From the NCBI RefSeq assembly GCF_024713975.1, contig NC_091098.1, positions 10,326,816-10,390,815 of the forward strand: a DNA stretch of 64,000 bases, read 5' to 3'. Numbering within the stretch: the first letter of the stretch is position 1; each line of letters opens with the position of its first letter. Of this stretch, positions 26,401-36,830 are shown in pieces. The notes beneath the pieces were generated by a model, which ran no database searches, was not told where the DNA came from, and worked only from the letters and a program-made list of their open reading frames with translations. Source of the DNA: Paralichthys olivaceus. Lineage: Eukaryota > Chordata > Actinopteri > Pleuronectiformes > Paralichthyidae. Both the position numbers and the translations under genes were made by a program.

Positions 26401-27904
26401 TCATGTTCATATTGTCTTCTTCCAGGCATCCTGAAGAATCGCCTCGGCTGTCCTCCAGCACTTCAGGGTCTGTCCACAATGGGCCGAGTCCCCAGTGAGC
26501 TCAATTGGTACAGAACCTCTACTCTGGGACATCGAGGTGTTCCTGCTGCCTCCTATGGTCGCATGTACTCTGCCACAGCTGGTGCCGGAGGAGGTACGGG
26601 CTCTCTGTCCCAGCCAGCCTCTCGCTACTCTTCCAGGGAGCACCTGGACTCACTTGCCCGGAGGCAGCTGTCCAGGGATCCACTCGGTAGGCAGACAGTT
26701 GGGGGTTCGAGGGACCGACTGGACTCCAGGGGTTCCAGAGACAACCTGGATCTCTTACCCAGAAGGAGGGAGCTGGGACTGGGGCAGGGACCAGGATTAG
26801 GGGGCTTGGGGCTCGATCACCAGCGAGTCTCATCATCCAGGGAAAATTTGTCGGGATCCAGGGACAGACTGGACAACCACCACGGAGGCAGCGTCCATGC
26901 CTCAAGGGAGGACTTGAGTGGAAACGGGGGAGCTGTCGGAGCTGGAATGGAGGGATACCTCAGTGGATCGAGGTCGCAGCTGAACACGCTAACTCGGCGG
27001 CAGGCCTCATCCCGGGAGCACTTGGCGGGGTCAGTGATGAGCAGTAGGTCGAGGGAGGAGCTGGACACCAATGGAGTGGGAGCCTCAGGTCAGCCGTGTC
27101 GGGAGTGGCTTCGCACTCTACCTCCCCGTCAGCCCTCACACCCTGACCAGCCTCCCTCTGCCTCCCCCCCTCCCCCAATCTCCGAGGAGCCTCAACAAGA
27201 GCAGCACCCTCCGTCAGCTCATGTCAGAGCACGATTGGACTCAGCTCCTCCATGTAGGTATCAAGGTCAGACGGTCCCCCAGGTCGCAAGTACAAACCCT
27301 CTGAGTCGACAGCCATCGAGTGAACACCTGGATATTCTGTCCTCCATCCTGGCGTCCTTCGGTTCCACTGTCCTTCCCCCTGCCCCCGCTGCCTCTAACC
27401 CTGGGCCCAATGGCACTGCCCATGGACCATCCCCCTCTCCGCCCCAATCTGCCACTTCCCACAGCATATCTGAAGTCTCCCCCGACTCTGAGTAAGTTTG
27501 TGTTGAAATAAATCGACCTCGTCTCACCCTTGTCCTGCCCCCCTCTATTTTACATCTGTCTGTAACTGAACTTTGATCCTCTGTAAACACACTGTTAAAT
27601 CGTAATTTACCTCTTCCCTCTTTCTGTTCTGTTTTTCATCTTAACTTTCCTCAGCTCCCTTAGTTCCACTCCCTGCTCATCCTCTTCATCATGTTGTCCC
27701 TAGTCTGTTTTGTTTTATTTCCAGCACCATCTCCCTCCTCTCTCTTTGCCTTTAAGAGCTCATTTCTATTTTGCTGTGATATTTTCTCTACCATCATTAT
27801 GTGGAAGTGAATTTACAGTCAGTATAGAGAGTCGATGTATGAACTTAACGACTCATTTTCCTTCTCTTCACCTCAGAGCCAACAGAAGTGAAGGACAGTC
27901 TTGA
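7908..27904 (+). CDS. celsr3: Cadherin EGF LAG seven-pass G-type receptor 3, 3' part (17 exons)
   Basis: Atypical seven-pass cadherin (Flamingo family) of the neuronal plasma membrane; the family acts in planar cell polarity, axon guidance and neuronal migration. Exons: 7908-8106, 11268-11456, 11538-11724, 12567-12734, 13570-13696, 14458-14664, 18310-18484, 19479-19591, 20174-20253, 21011-21137, 21397-21516, 22716-22807, 23330-23421, 23732-23905, 25207-25401, 26426-27491, 27877-27904. They total 3339 nt (1112 codons plus TGA at 27902) and every junction preserves phase. Paralogue choice rests on CELSR3-type tail blocks: GNDLLSYWPALEECE, SKDAANNNQ, GILKNRL, HLDILSSILASF, SATSHSISEVSPDSE and the terminal EANRSEGQS. 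The CELSR2 tail is much shorter and different. Position beside slc26a6 agrees with CELSR3. The first exon here enters in phase 0 inside the GAIN domain, so cadherin, EGF and laminin-G exons lie before the window. The short last exon is easily missed because exon 16 reads straight into a TAA formed by its own donor. Confidence 0.95.
8371..8395 (+). repeat. (CA)n microsatellite
   Basis: Twelve or so uninterrupted CA units in the first celsr3 intron of the window. Confidence 0.95.
8545..8990 (+). mobile_element. Nonautonomous DNA-transposon-like element, family M, copy 1
   Basis: Starts GCTGCTTTCAGTCATGCACT and reads GCTGCATGTGAGAACA, matching the start of copy 2 at 16205 (GCTGCTTCCAGACATGCACT, GTATGTGAGAAAA). 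Its far end has TCTCCTGCTGCGT, like TCTCCTGCTGTGT near the end of copy 2. The middle is diverged and I see no transposase frame. Confidence 0.55.
14449..14460 (+). promoter_or_regulatory. celsr3: Triple tandem splice acceptor (GAG CAG CAG)
   Basis: The acceptor before the helix 1-2 exon reads CCACGAGCAGCAG. Successive AGs at 14454, 14457 and 14460 would all keep frame and give QQ, Q or no Gln between SSHRE and LEGDLE. Human CELSR3 has one residue here (RERLEGDLE), so I chose 14458 as exon start. Tandem NAG acceptors are a known source of one-residue splice variants. Confidence 0.75.
15201..15220 (+). repeat. (TG)n microsatellite
   Basis: Ten TG units in the long celsr3 intron. Confidence 0.95.
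16044..16822 (+). repeat. Teleost dispersed repeat split by a MITE
   Basis: The head (16044-16195) reads GCGGCGCGGTGGTGGAGTGG, then TTAGCAC and later TTCAGATTCC, which look like decayed A and B boxes of a tRNA-derived SINE. It goes on to CCCACAGTGCAAAGACATGC. The tail resumes near 16735 with CTGTCCAGGATGTGCTCC, CCTAATGTCAGCTGGGG and GTGGATGGATGG. Between the two parts lies a family M element (16205-16735). Confidence 0.65.
16205..16735 (+). mobile_element. Family M MITE-like element, copy 2 (nested)
   Basis: Most complete of three copies. Its 5' end has GGATAATCTCCAGAG, which is inverted in the far end of copy 3 (CTCTGGAGATAGTCC). That implies imperfect terminal inverted repeats and therefore a DNA transposon. 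Internal phrase CACAGACGAAGATGTCAA is shared with copy 3. No coding capacity is seen, so it would be nonautonomous. Confidence 0.6.
18485..18534 (+). repeat. celsr3: (CA)n tract abutting a celsr3 splice donor
   Basis: The donor of the helix 3 exon is ACAG|GTAACACACAC: the CA repeat starts within the splice signal itself and runs about 46 bases, followed by CATA repeats. CA-rich intronic RNA is a known ligand of hnRNP L, which can enhance or silence nearby 5' splice sites. Confidence 0.9.
18822..18942 (+). repeat. Two (CA)n microsatellites
   Basis: CA runs at about 18822-18845 and 18916-18942 in the same celsr3 intron, separated by about 70 bases of ordinary sequence. Confidence 0.9.
22005..22075 (+). 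repeat. (GTGCGT)n-like minisatellite
   Basis: Mixed GTGT/GCGT units of about 70 bases in the celsr3 intron 21517-22715. Alternating purine-pyrimidine sequence of this kind can adopt Z-DNA in vitro. A second CA run lies at about 22251-22299. Confidence 0.85.
23435..23482 (+). repeat. celsr3: (CA)n microsatellite close to a donor
   Basis: Lies about 15 bases after the donor GGAG|GTCAGCAC of the exon 23330-23421. Confidence 0.9.
23906..25206 (+). other. celsr3 intron, no feature seen
   Basis: Unique-looking AT-rich sequence with no recognisable repeat or exon. Its acceptor (GTGTGTTTGAAAG, ending 25206) has an unusually G-rich tract, but is fixed by the perfect continuation K-D-L-D-G-N-D. Confidence 0.6.
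25402..26425 (+). other. celsr3 intron before the large tail exon
   Basis: Bounded by a weak donor (AAGG|GTTAGA) and a good acceptor (TCTTCTTCCAG). The joint restores R-K-G-I-L-K-N-R-L exactly. I see no repeat or exon inside. Confidence 0.65.
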
Positions 27905-29654
27905 TGTCAGCCTCCATATCCCTTTATGCATTGCGACTGAGCTCAGCTCACCAGGGACAACTTAAAAGGTCATGGATGGTCCTGAACCACTGGGGGTCAT
28001 TGAGACATAAGAGGACTGGAAACAAGCTAAGGACAGAGGAGACACAGAGATGGATAGAAAGACGGAGAGATTGTCCGCTGAGGATAAGCGGATGTTTGTA
28101 GGCAGATTGTAAAAAGTTTTTCGAGTCATTCTGCCTACAGTAATCTCTCACGTTTCTTTGGACGATGAGTCAACCACCTCTACTACCTAAAACTGTCAAA
28201 CACAAATTCCTCAGATCTCAAACACAAACTTCAGCCTATTCCAGACAAGATCAGTCTAAAGGGAAAAAAAGAAAAGACTGTAAATAACATTTTTTATACA
28301 TTTTGTATCTTTTTCATTGGAGATGAAGATGAAATCTCTTGTGACGTTTTCTTTTTTTTAATGATTGTGTCCATGTGAGGTTGTGATTGAGGTCAGTGCG
28401 AGTGCAGTCTTGTTTGTGGCTGAGGGAGAGATTCCCCCCTTGAAGAAAAAAAGAGAAACAGAAAACCCCCAAATTTCCCCTTGAAAACACATTTCCTCAA
28501 AAACCTTTCCTCAAACATGTCAACTTTGTGTATAGCATCAGGGGTCCGGCAATAGAATCTGATGAGATTATCTAAACCATGAAATGTGGTTGAAGGGAAA
28601 ATATCAAAGTAGCGAGAAGTGATTGTAAATACAGGACAGGATTATAATAAGAGAATAGATTTGATGGAATGAAATGTGTAGAAGAAGGTAAAACAATGCA
28701 TGAAGGTTCGGACTTCAGCTTGTAAAGGTCAGTCACAAGTGTCAAAGTGTCAGCTCTATCAGGAGATTGTGCTGTTTTGTGATCCACTGTATCTGAATGT
28801 GACCTCTTCATCTGTCTGTGTGTGTTTGTGCCTGGTGCTGTCTGAAGCAGACCATATCAGTCGACTGATATCGCAACAACATATCTCTAGTGTTCTGGGG
28901 GGTGAAGGGAGATGTATCTCTGCCTCTCTGCATGAGGCTGTATCACATAACAACCATTTAAAGCCCCTCAAGGTATCTTTGCATTTTGATGCAACACGAC
29001 TTAGTCTGCCTCAGGAGACGCCGCAGGATCCGTCAAATCTCTCCAGCAGCATCCAGGAGACTTATTTATAGAAGCTTCTCGAGCAGAGGTTCTGTGCAAC
29101 TCCAAGCCAAAGGGACAACTGCTTAATATCTCCATAAAACATCAACCATCCCAAGTTTTCTCTGATGAAACTGAAACTGTGCAGGGTGTGAATGATATGG
29201 ATGTAAATCACAGTTTGGTTTTAATCTTGATTTTCTTTTCTTACTCATTGTACCATCGAAAATGTCTAAAGTGAACATGAAGGAGAACGGCTAGAGGGAA
29301 CATATTATGAATCGCAGTGTGCTCATGTGTTTGGAGACCTGCAGTACATATCCAGCATGGTATCAACCTATAACAGTATTAGCTCATGTCTATAACACAT
29401 GACTGCCATCCCAGAATTATATTGGCTGAACACGGCTTCTGTGAAATTACTTACATCTTTTACATTTGAGACATTTCTCAGAAAATAGGCTTTATTTCAG
29501 TAGAATTAAAGCTAATGCTAATTCCGATCTCATCCAACATGAGATGTCGTTAATGAAGAGGTCTAGAGCAGAACACATTAATACAGATTTGCTCTCGTTG
29601 TTTAGGGTGCTGCACAAAGATCTGACACAGCTTCTGCAGCTGGGCAGCAGTTTG

Positions 29655-29708
29655 CAGAGGAGAGGAGAAGAGAGGAGGAGGAGAGAGGAGAGGAGAGGAG
29701 AGGGGAGA
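29655..29708 (+). repeat. (GAGGA)n purine-rich simple repeat
   Basis: AGGAG/GAGGA units on the plus strand, probably within the celsr3 3' UTR. Confidence 0.85.
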
Positions 29709-30727
29709 TGTCAGTTATGTCAGCTCTAAAAGCCTCTTAAGTGGTTTTGAGATGCTGGTCTCTCCACCTGCAGCTGCTGCAGCTGTTGGAGCAAGCATGG
29801 AGAACAGGCCTGAAGGTAACATTACACAGGCGTTTGTAGGCAAAAGGAGACAGGCAGGCAGTCTTCACCAGTCTTGAGAAGGATGTTTAAAACATTTTTT
29901 AATGAAAGACAAAAATGCAGTGGTAGATAAAAACATTAGGGTTTCAGCTCTGTCAGATTGTGTTGTGACAGTCAAACATTTCAGCACTAATGCAACAAGA
30001 GAAGAAGTAAATATAAAACCCTGGGATAAAATAGAACACAATGATTGTAAAAATAAATAATATATAAATAAAGCAGACAAGTTTTGAGGAAGAACAAATT
30101 AGGTTGAAAACCATGACTGTGTGAAGGTAACCGCAGGGAGGAAGGCGTGGATGTTACTCATCAGTGAGAAATCAAACAAATACAAAGAGAAATGGATGGA
30201 AACGCAAACAGCAGAAACAAACACACACATCTCACACACTGACATTGTCACACCGTCATTCTGTCATTCCCATTCCCATTCCTCTGGAATGTGACAAATG
30301 ACTCTTCTTGTAACTGTGTTATTGCCAAGTGCTCCTGCAGGGGAACACTGCCAACTAGTCCTTTAAAAGAGCAGTACACCTACAAAAATCCAACATTCAT
30401 TCCCTCTTACTCTTTCATTTCCCTTTGGTTTTTTCACGGTCCATTTTTTTCCAACAGACAATACCTTTAACTTGTACAGACATGAGATTTATTTTATCTA
30501 TCGATAATTTATTGACATTGTATTGATTATTTATGTTGCCATTTTGTACGAGAGGCTGTTGTCAAAGAAGTATTTGTGATTTTTTTTTGTTCAGATGCTC
30601 CTTTTGTTTACATTTGATGTTCCTTTGGATCTGCTAAAATGTGTCTGTTTACACACAGATTTACAAACCGGTGAAGATAAAAGATCCTCACTGAGCGTTT
30701 AAACATTATTGGCCTTAACATCTGCAA

Positions 30728-30733
30728 AATAAA
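30728..30733 (+). terminator. celsr3: Poly(A) signal AATAAA, candidate for celsr3
   Basis: Canonical hexamer in GCAAAATAAAAGTTTATTG, about 2.8 kb after the stop codon and before the dispersed repeat at 31082. Confidence 0.45.
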
Positions 30734-30745
30734 AGTTTATTGAGG

Positions 30746-33140
30746 CAACACTATGGCAACTCTTTTACTTTACAATAGCAGCTTCAAACTGTTTTTCATG
30801 GCTCACAGACCTGGAAAAGGCTGAATGGAGCTGCTTTCACTCCCACTCATGCTTTATGGAACTGTGGTGATCGGGTATGATCTCCCACAGGAGGTTCAAG
30901 GTGACTTCTTTTGAGTTTGCCTTCCTCCCTCGGAGTGTCATGTTCGATACTTCAAACACACCGAAAACTGAGAAGCTGTCTCACCTCGCTGTCTTACCAA
31001 ATTAGCACGTTCATTCGATAATCACTTTTCCATCACTGCTGATCAAAAACTGTCTATTACTCAGTCATTTGACCCGACTGTACTTTTTAAAATCTTTTTT
31101 GAGCTTTTTTGGCCTTTATTTGATAGGACAGAGGGAATGGGGGTGACATGCAGCAAATGGCTGCAAGTTGGATTCAAACCAAGGTCACTGCAGAGGCGTA
31201 GAGCCTTGTTATGGCCCTTTGTATCCATCTTTATTATAGATAAAACCCAGATGATACTGGGTGTTAGTGGGACCAGTGGAAAATTGACTAAATAACAGAA
31301 TCAGGCCCAGAAAGTTCAGAGTAAAGCTGAACTGTTGATCAGTTAAAAAGACTAATTGAAAACCAGAGTTTATGTCCGATATCAAGCGAGGAAACTTTGA
31401 AAATATCAATGATTTCATATAGAGAATTTTGTTACAGCGGCAGCTTATCTGTTTCAGGAAGCTGAGAATCATGGGTAATATCCACTGTTCAGTTGTGTTT
31501 CAGTTCAATGACTGGGACTACACAGCCAGTGCTCGATTTCTCAGACTCAGAGCCCAACAGAATTAGACACCATGGTATCCCTGCAGAGGGCGCTGTTGCT
31601 CGGTAAAAGTTACACAGTGTTGCTTTAAATTGGTCGATTTCAACAAACCTCAGGAGCACGAGTCTGGTGCGAATGTGTTTTTCAGAGCAGATATTTTGAC
31701 ATGTGACAGCAGGGGAATAACAGGTAACTAATGAAGCTAATAGGTGGGCAGGGCATCTGTAACGTTTCCAGACTGAATGTCAACACGTCTGTGCTGAGGC
31801 TCACTCTGGGTGTAAATAGTGCAGTTATATCCCAAATTAAACCTTTTTTCTTCGTCTTCACTTTCATATCCAAGGTTTCATGATCCAAGGCTGAAGCTTC
31901 ACGAGCACAAATTCCAATTACTTACCTGCTTTCACACGCGCCAGGCAGTGAACACTGCAGCTTCAGGATAATATCATTTGGACCAATAGGAGGCACACAG
32001 GTGGGGGAGACACAAAGACTGAGCTGAGAGGAGCTGGTTGGGATGTGCTCTGAAATAAAGAAAGTGAAAGAAGAAAGAAACAGAGGGAGAGCACAGCGGG
32101 GAGAGGAGGAGGAGGAGGGAAGGTCGATTGTCTTTGTTGACTTGTGTGTTCTTTATGGGATGTTGCTATCCCGCCAATCCCTTGCCGACGGCGGAAACAG
32201 CTGTACCCTGTGACCGCAGAAAAATGTTGGACATTAAAAAAAAGGCTTATTCCTAAGACTGTGTGTTTATATTATTCCTGAGAGAGTGTGTGTTTGTATT
32301 CTGTTTGATATTCATGAGAGCAGATGTTTTGGATGCTAAAAAGCAGATGAGAGAGAACTTCCTGACTGAGAGACATGTTTTTCTGGAGGGCACTCCATTG
32401 GACTGGTTTTGACTCTTAACGTATCCCGTCATGTTCAGAGGTACAGAGATGTTCAGCTGTCACTTGATTCCAAGTAAAGAGTCGGTTCAAGATGGAGGCA
32501 CAGAGCTCAGACTGAATATTAAACCTGATAAACGACTAAAGCAGAAACTGGTCCTCACCCATGGGGCGTGATTAAATGATGAAATTCTAAAGCAATGTTT
32601 GATTCAAATCACAGATGAGACCCAAAAGAACAGATTAGGAAGGTTTCTCAGAAATGTACTGGACATTTTCCAGCCAATTATGACATCAAAACCATTCAGC
32701 ACGGAGCTAAGAGGTGATGAGCTCAGAGGGCTGAAAGTAGGTGGTAATAGTAAATTTGATTCTTTCCAAAGTTCAAAAATAATTCTCCCATCACCTCCAA
32801 AGCTCAGAAAGCTAGGCTAACCCCCTTAAATCTCTTGTCGTGTAACACAGAGGAGTTTTAAGTGAGAAAACAAAAAATCAGCAATCACCCATTGTAGTTT
32901 CCAAGTACTTCTGGCCACATGATAATAATATTCATAGTCTGCAATCAGATTAAACTTTGTACCAAATGCTAATTTATTTACAAAGCAAGAAAAGTGATAG
33001 AAGTATGTATACATTCTCATATTAACATGCAAACAAGCCCCAATAGAAACATCCGTCATCTCCTCTATCGTGATTAAATCTATCTCAGTACATTCTTTAA
33101 AATTCTCCTCAGACTTAAACATCAATGAATATTGTGTGAC
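30746..33140. other. Intergenic interval, convergent celsr3 / zinc-finger gene
   Basis: Holds one recognisable dispersed repeat (31082-31205) and a short CpG-containing patch near 32170-32215 (CCCGCCAATCC, CCGACGGCGG). Short open frames here have no motifs or splice structure. I see no gene. Confidence 0.55.
31082..31205 (+). repeat. Dispersed repeat ('GGCCTTTATTTGATAGGACAG' type)
   Basis: Contains GCCTTTATTTGATAGGACAG, GGGGGTGACATGCAGCAAATG and TGGATTCAAACCAAGGTCACT. This order is familiar from a widespread teleost repeat whose end looks like a tRNA B box (GATTCAAACC). Only one copy was noticed here. Confidence 0.6.
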
Positions 33141-33146
33141 TTTATT
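33141..33146 (-). terminator. Poly(A) signal AATAAA on minus strand
   Basis: TTTATT on the plus strand, about 500 bases beyond the stop of the zinc-finger gene. Plausible, not proven. Confidence 0.35.
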
Positions 33147-33644
33147 CAAACCTTTCGTTTGGTTAATTTCTACAAAATGTGCAAAGTTATTCATTACAGG
33201 TATTATTAGCATTTTATACAACATGTACTTTTTTTAGTTTTTTTCTAAAATTAGTAGCTTTTTTAGTTAATTTCAAATAAAAGCTTCCCTTTGAATTTCT
33301 CTGATAATTTCTTAATGTTATCTGGGGACTGGTTGTTAGTTCTTGTGACCATTTGGAATAAAGTCATTCATTGTAGTTTTGAAAAGTGCTATGATTATAT
33401 TTTTGAGTGGTGTGGAACCCAAGTAATCGTACTTCTATTTTCAAGTAGCAGTACTTCTACTTGAGTATTCCCTCTCATTAATTTCAAAGGGATTTTATCT
33501 TATGTGTAAAATCAACTAATTTAAACAAACCTCTCTTTGCATTCAAGTACGAAAACAATGTACAGTATAAAAATAGTTAATCCCATATCGACAAAACAGT
33601 AAATTAGTGAAACACGCACTGTTAAAAAAATCTATTAAATCAGT

Positions 33645-36600
33645 TCATCCTGTCGGATCAGATCTTTTTTCCTCTTCATCGCTGCTGCTGCAGGAAGATG
33701 GCGGCACGTCCTCTCCCATTCTTTTTAACTTGGCTTTGTAATATGCCTTCTTCATCCTGAACGCTTTCTCCTTCTGGCGCGCCGCTCTCCTCTTCTCCCT
33801 CACCAGCTCCTGCTCCCATGCCAGCACCTTCATCCTGTTCTCCCACTCCAGGATCTTCATCTGCTGCTGCTGCTCCAGAGCCTCCGCTCTCTGATGGTGC
33901 TCCAGCCTCGACAGCTCCGTGGAGTCGCGCTGGCCGGCCTCCTCCGTCTCGCTGCCTGACGACTGGAGACGCTGGCTGATGAGCCTGGAGGTGCCTGAGA
34001 GTTGAAAAAAGGTCAGTGAGGGGAACTTGGTGCTCCTGATGATCCAGAATATGTTGTTTAAAAAAAGAGTTTTTACTGATGCATGAACTTTAGTTCCTCA
34101 GTACAGATTGAAAATTATAAACCCATTTAAATGATCCTATAAAGCTCATGATTTGTGCAGCGGTTAGCACAGTCACCTCACAACAATAAGAAATCTGTTA
34201 ATATAATAGATTTATCTATGAGAGTCCTGAGAGTTTTTTTTAAAGCTATAACTCAAAACCCTGTGCTTGCACTCAAATAGCTCCTGCTTGTGCTTTGACT
34301 TCATGCGCTCCAGCTTCAGCTCTTCTCACACGTGAAACATCAGCTCTCGGTTAACGATAGGAAAATGAACCCATAGGTTTTGCTTGTTCTCAAGGGTTAG
34401 AGTATATAAATTATACACAGCCATACACTGGCGACCTGTACAGGGTGTACCCCGCCTCTGCCTAATGTCAGCTGGGATTGGCTCCAGCTCCCCGATGATT
34501 CTCAAAACGATAAGCAGTAGAGATAATGGATGGATGGAGTTAAAACACACTGGCAGGGATTTCTATAACGGGTGTGAAGATGACTTCCCAAAGTCACGAA
34601 ATCAATGATTTAAATATGTGGTGAGAAATTACATGAAAAGAATTGTGTTAGCAGAATGTTGAGTGTCCAGCTTAAATACTTCTTCAAGACTCTGAACACT
34701 ACTGGAGGGATGGAGCATCTTTCTTCCTCAATTAGTTTGATGATGGTGGAAAAGTGTGATGTCTAACATGTTGTACCGCAGGTGTTTAACTGAGTTGAGA
34801 TAAAACATGACTGACATCACTGACTCATTGATTCACATCACATTCAGACTCAAACTCATTCAGAGACCCTCAGGAGCTGCCTGGACGTTTACCACTCACT
34901 CACATTTCAGCTTTTTCCTCTGATTTACCAGCCAATAAAAATACTGTGGAGCTGAGCTCTTTACAGATCTGTCTTAATCAGGTTAATGCTGGAATATCAC
35001 ATGTTCATTCATAGGTCTGGACCCACATCAAATAAGTGTTTCTGGGCAGTAAATAGTGGAGCAGCTGGCACCGCTTCATGTGTGGGTACCTGCTGCTGTG
35101 AAGTAGGCGGAGGGGAATGTCACATCCTGCAGCTCTGCATTGTGGGAGGTGGAGTTGTTTGTGGGGCCGTGGCGCAGATGTGACCAGTCGCTGCCTGTCG
35201 CTCTGTCCAAAGTGTCCCGCTGGAGGCAGATGGCCACGTGCTCCTTGGTGTCCTCAGCCTGAGAGGAAGGGAACAAGGGGATTTGAGTGGTTGTGTCTTG
35301 CTGGTGTGAGGCGTTTGTCATTTCTAGCATTAATGTTGTGTTGTGTATCTGAGCTCCTCCAGGTTCATTTAAATTCTGCAATTGTGTCTAAAATAAATGT
35401 TCAACAAAACAATCACTTTTAAAAGGTTTACCCGACTGATGCTGCCGTTCATCTGCCCTGCAGCGTTTATCATCATCACATTTCCTGCTTATAAGCAAAA
35501 GGAGACAGGGAGGGTCTGCAGATGAATACATTTCAGGAAAATGAACAGAGAGCGCCTCCCTCTGGTGGAGCCTGGTATAACATCACCTTCACACAAACAC
35601 ACATGTATCCAATACACTTTACAGCATCATGGCAGCACTTAACTGTTGGTGTTTACAACCAAGACTTTAGAGAGTCATGACGAATAACTGCAAATTAGAT
35701 ATGTGCATGTGAAGCAGTCGTGGGTATATTGTTTTGAATGAACTGGTCCTTTAAACATGGAAAAATTAATTTCAAACCCTTCAAAGATTTCTCCTCACCA
35801 TGTTCTCCTTTTACAACGTATGTTTGACTTTGTTTTATATCTATACTTGCACAAATACACCAGCAAATTCCTTGTCCGTATATATATAAAAAATTATTCT
35901 TATTTTTTTTGATTTACCAAAAATAGGTGATGGTGAAACCTATTCAATAAGAAGTTTTAATAATACACCTGTTAAAAGTTGCCAATGAGAAACATTTCTG
36001 TATTTACACCTAAATATGATGACTGTAATGTTTCTATGAGGGTGCATGTGTTTGTAGGTTAATTTTGCAGTTATGAAGTTAATAATATTACAAAACGGGG
36101 TATCTGACAGGTTTAAATTATGAGGGCAGCTCATGGATAAATATATTACTGGGCAACTTAAGTTTCTCAGACAAGAAATAACCCCAAACACACAGTAATT
36201 ACATCATCATGACTGTTATTACTGCATCAGAGTTCTTCAGACTAGTTTTTGACATTTTAAATGTATAATTCCACAAAAGTCGGGCTGTGAAAATCACACC
36301 AGATTATTATGAATCCCAAACTGTTACATTACAACATGTGTCTGTTGTTGTCATGCAGAAACACATTTACATAACATGCACACAAACCAGCTGAGGAAAC
36401 ACCGGCCATCATCTGAAGCGTGTCACATGAACTCAGAGGTGCACGTGTCTGTGTTAAACTGCAGGAGTAGTTGTGATCACTGAAGCCCACGCAGTGGTTT
36501 TACCTTCCACGAGTTTGCGCACCGCAGCTTTGTGACCAGCTCCTCCTGCGTGGCTGGTGAGCGCAGCCTCGCCCATGGTCTGCAGCTTGATGGATTTGCA

Positions 36601-36708
36601 GCAGGCTCTGCACCGAGCGAAGTGGATGTCCTGCGCGTCCTTCACCAGCCAGTCCTGGTAGATCTGCTTAGCGAGCCACGAGTCCTGGAACTTACATTTC
36701 CCAGGCAT
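33645..36708 (-). CDS. Unrecognised zinc-finger / coiled-coil protein, 258 aa (4 exons)
   Basis: Exons in reading order: 36504-36708, 35432-35484, 35090-35258, 33645-33994. They total 777 nt (258 codons plus TGA), with phase kept at all three GT-AG introns. The start MPGKCKF has A at -3. Residues 1-68 hold a compact zinc-binding pattern C-x2-C-x16-H-x5-H (ARCRACCKSIKLQTMGEAAL, then SHAGGAGH) preceded by FQDSWL..IYQDWL. This resembles BED/C2H2 fingers of transposase-derived and SPIN-DOC-like proteins. Residues 70-145 look disordered. Residues 150-240 form a Glu/Arg/Lys-rich coiled coil (EHHQRAEALEQQQQMKILEW, EQELVREKRRAARQKEKAF) followed by SSCSSSDEEE. This suggests a nuclear DNA- or chromatin-binding protein, by inference only. 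No transposase catalytic domain is present, so it may be a domesticated element end or a host gene. I cannot name it. Confidence 0.8.
34152..34545 (+). repeat. Teleost dispersed repeat, interrupted copy
   Basis: The head GTGCAGCGGTTAGCACAGTC with ACCTCACAACAA lies at about 34156-34187. The tail at 34395-34545 reads CACTGGCGACCTGTACAGGG, CCTAATGTCAGCTGGGATTG and ATAATGGATGGATGG. About 200 unrelated bases lie between. It lies in the last intron of the minus-strand gene. Confidence 0.7.
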
Positions 36709-36830
36709 CGTTTAGCCGTGAAGCTAGCAGCACCGCTACCTGACTGACTGACGGCCGGCCAGCCCGCTGCGACACGTTCAGGGCGGCTCGGATCATCCCA
36801 ACTCAGTGAGGACCACCGGACAAGTCAATG
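36709..36830 (-). promoter_or_regulatory. Probable 5' UTR / promoter of the zinc-finger gene
   Basis: CpG-containing sequence (GACGGCCGGCC, CCCGCTGCGACACG, GGGCGGCTCGG on the plus strand) directly upstream of the start codon, richer in G and C than its surroundings. No TATA box is seen. Confidence 0.4.

Larger units (their letters stand above)
22716..27904 (+). other. celsr3: celsr3 cytoplasmic tail exons
   Basis: Six exons code most of a tail of about 550 residues. Order of landmarks: GLHRITLGTSTISSVSSAR; TDLDVAMFHRDGG; an acidic serine cluster EDSDSDSDLSMEEERSLS followed by SSESEDN, which fits casein-kinase-2-like sites; NDLLSYWPALEECE; GILKNRL; LGHRGVPAASYGRMYS; GGGTGSLSQPASRYSS. A series of S-R-[DE]-x-L motifs fills the large exon 26426-27491 and leads to HLDILSSILASFGS. 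The large exon is richer in G and C than its surroundings. Functions of these blocks are inferred from conservation with CELSR3, not shown by the sequence. Confidence 0.9.
27905..30745 (+). other. celsr3: Probable celsr3 3' UTR
   Basis: Follows the TGA with no further splice-linked coding sequence. Possible poly(A) signals are AATAAA at 30067-30072 and 30728-30733; the latter is followed by a T/G-containing tract. The UTR holds a GA-rich simple repeat. Its length is an inference from signal position. Confidence 0.45.
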
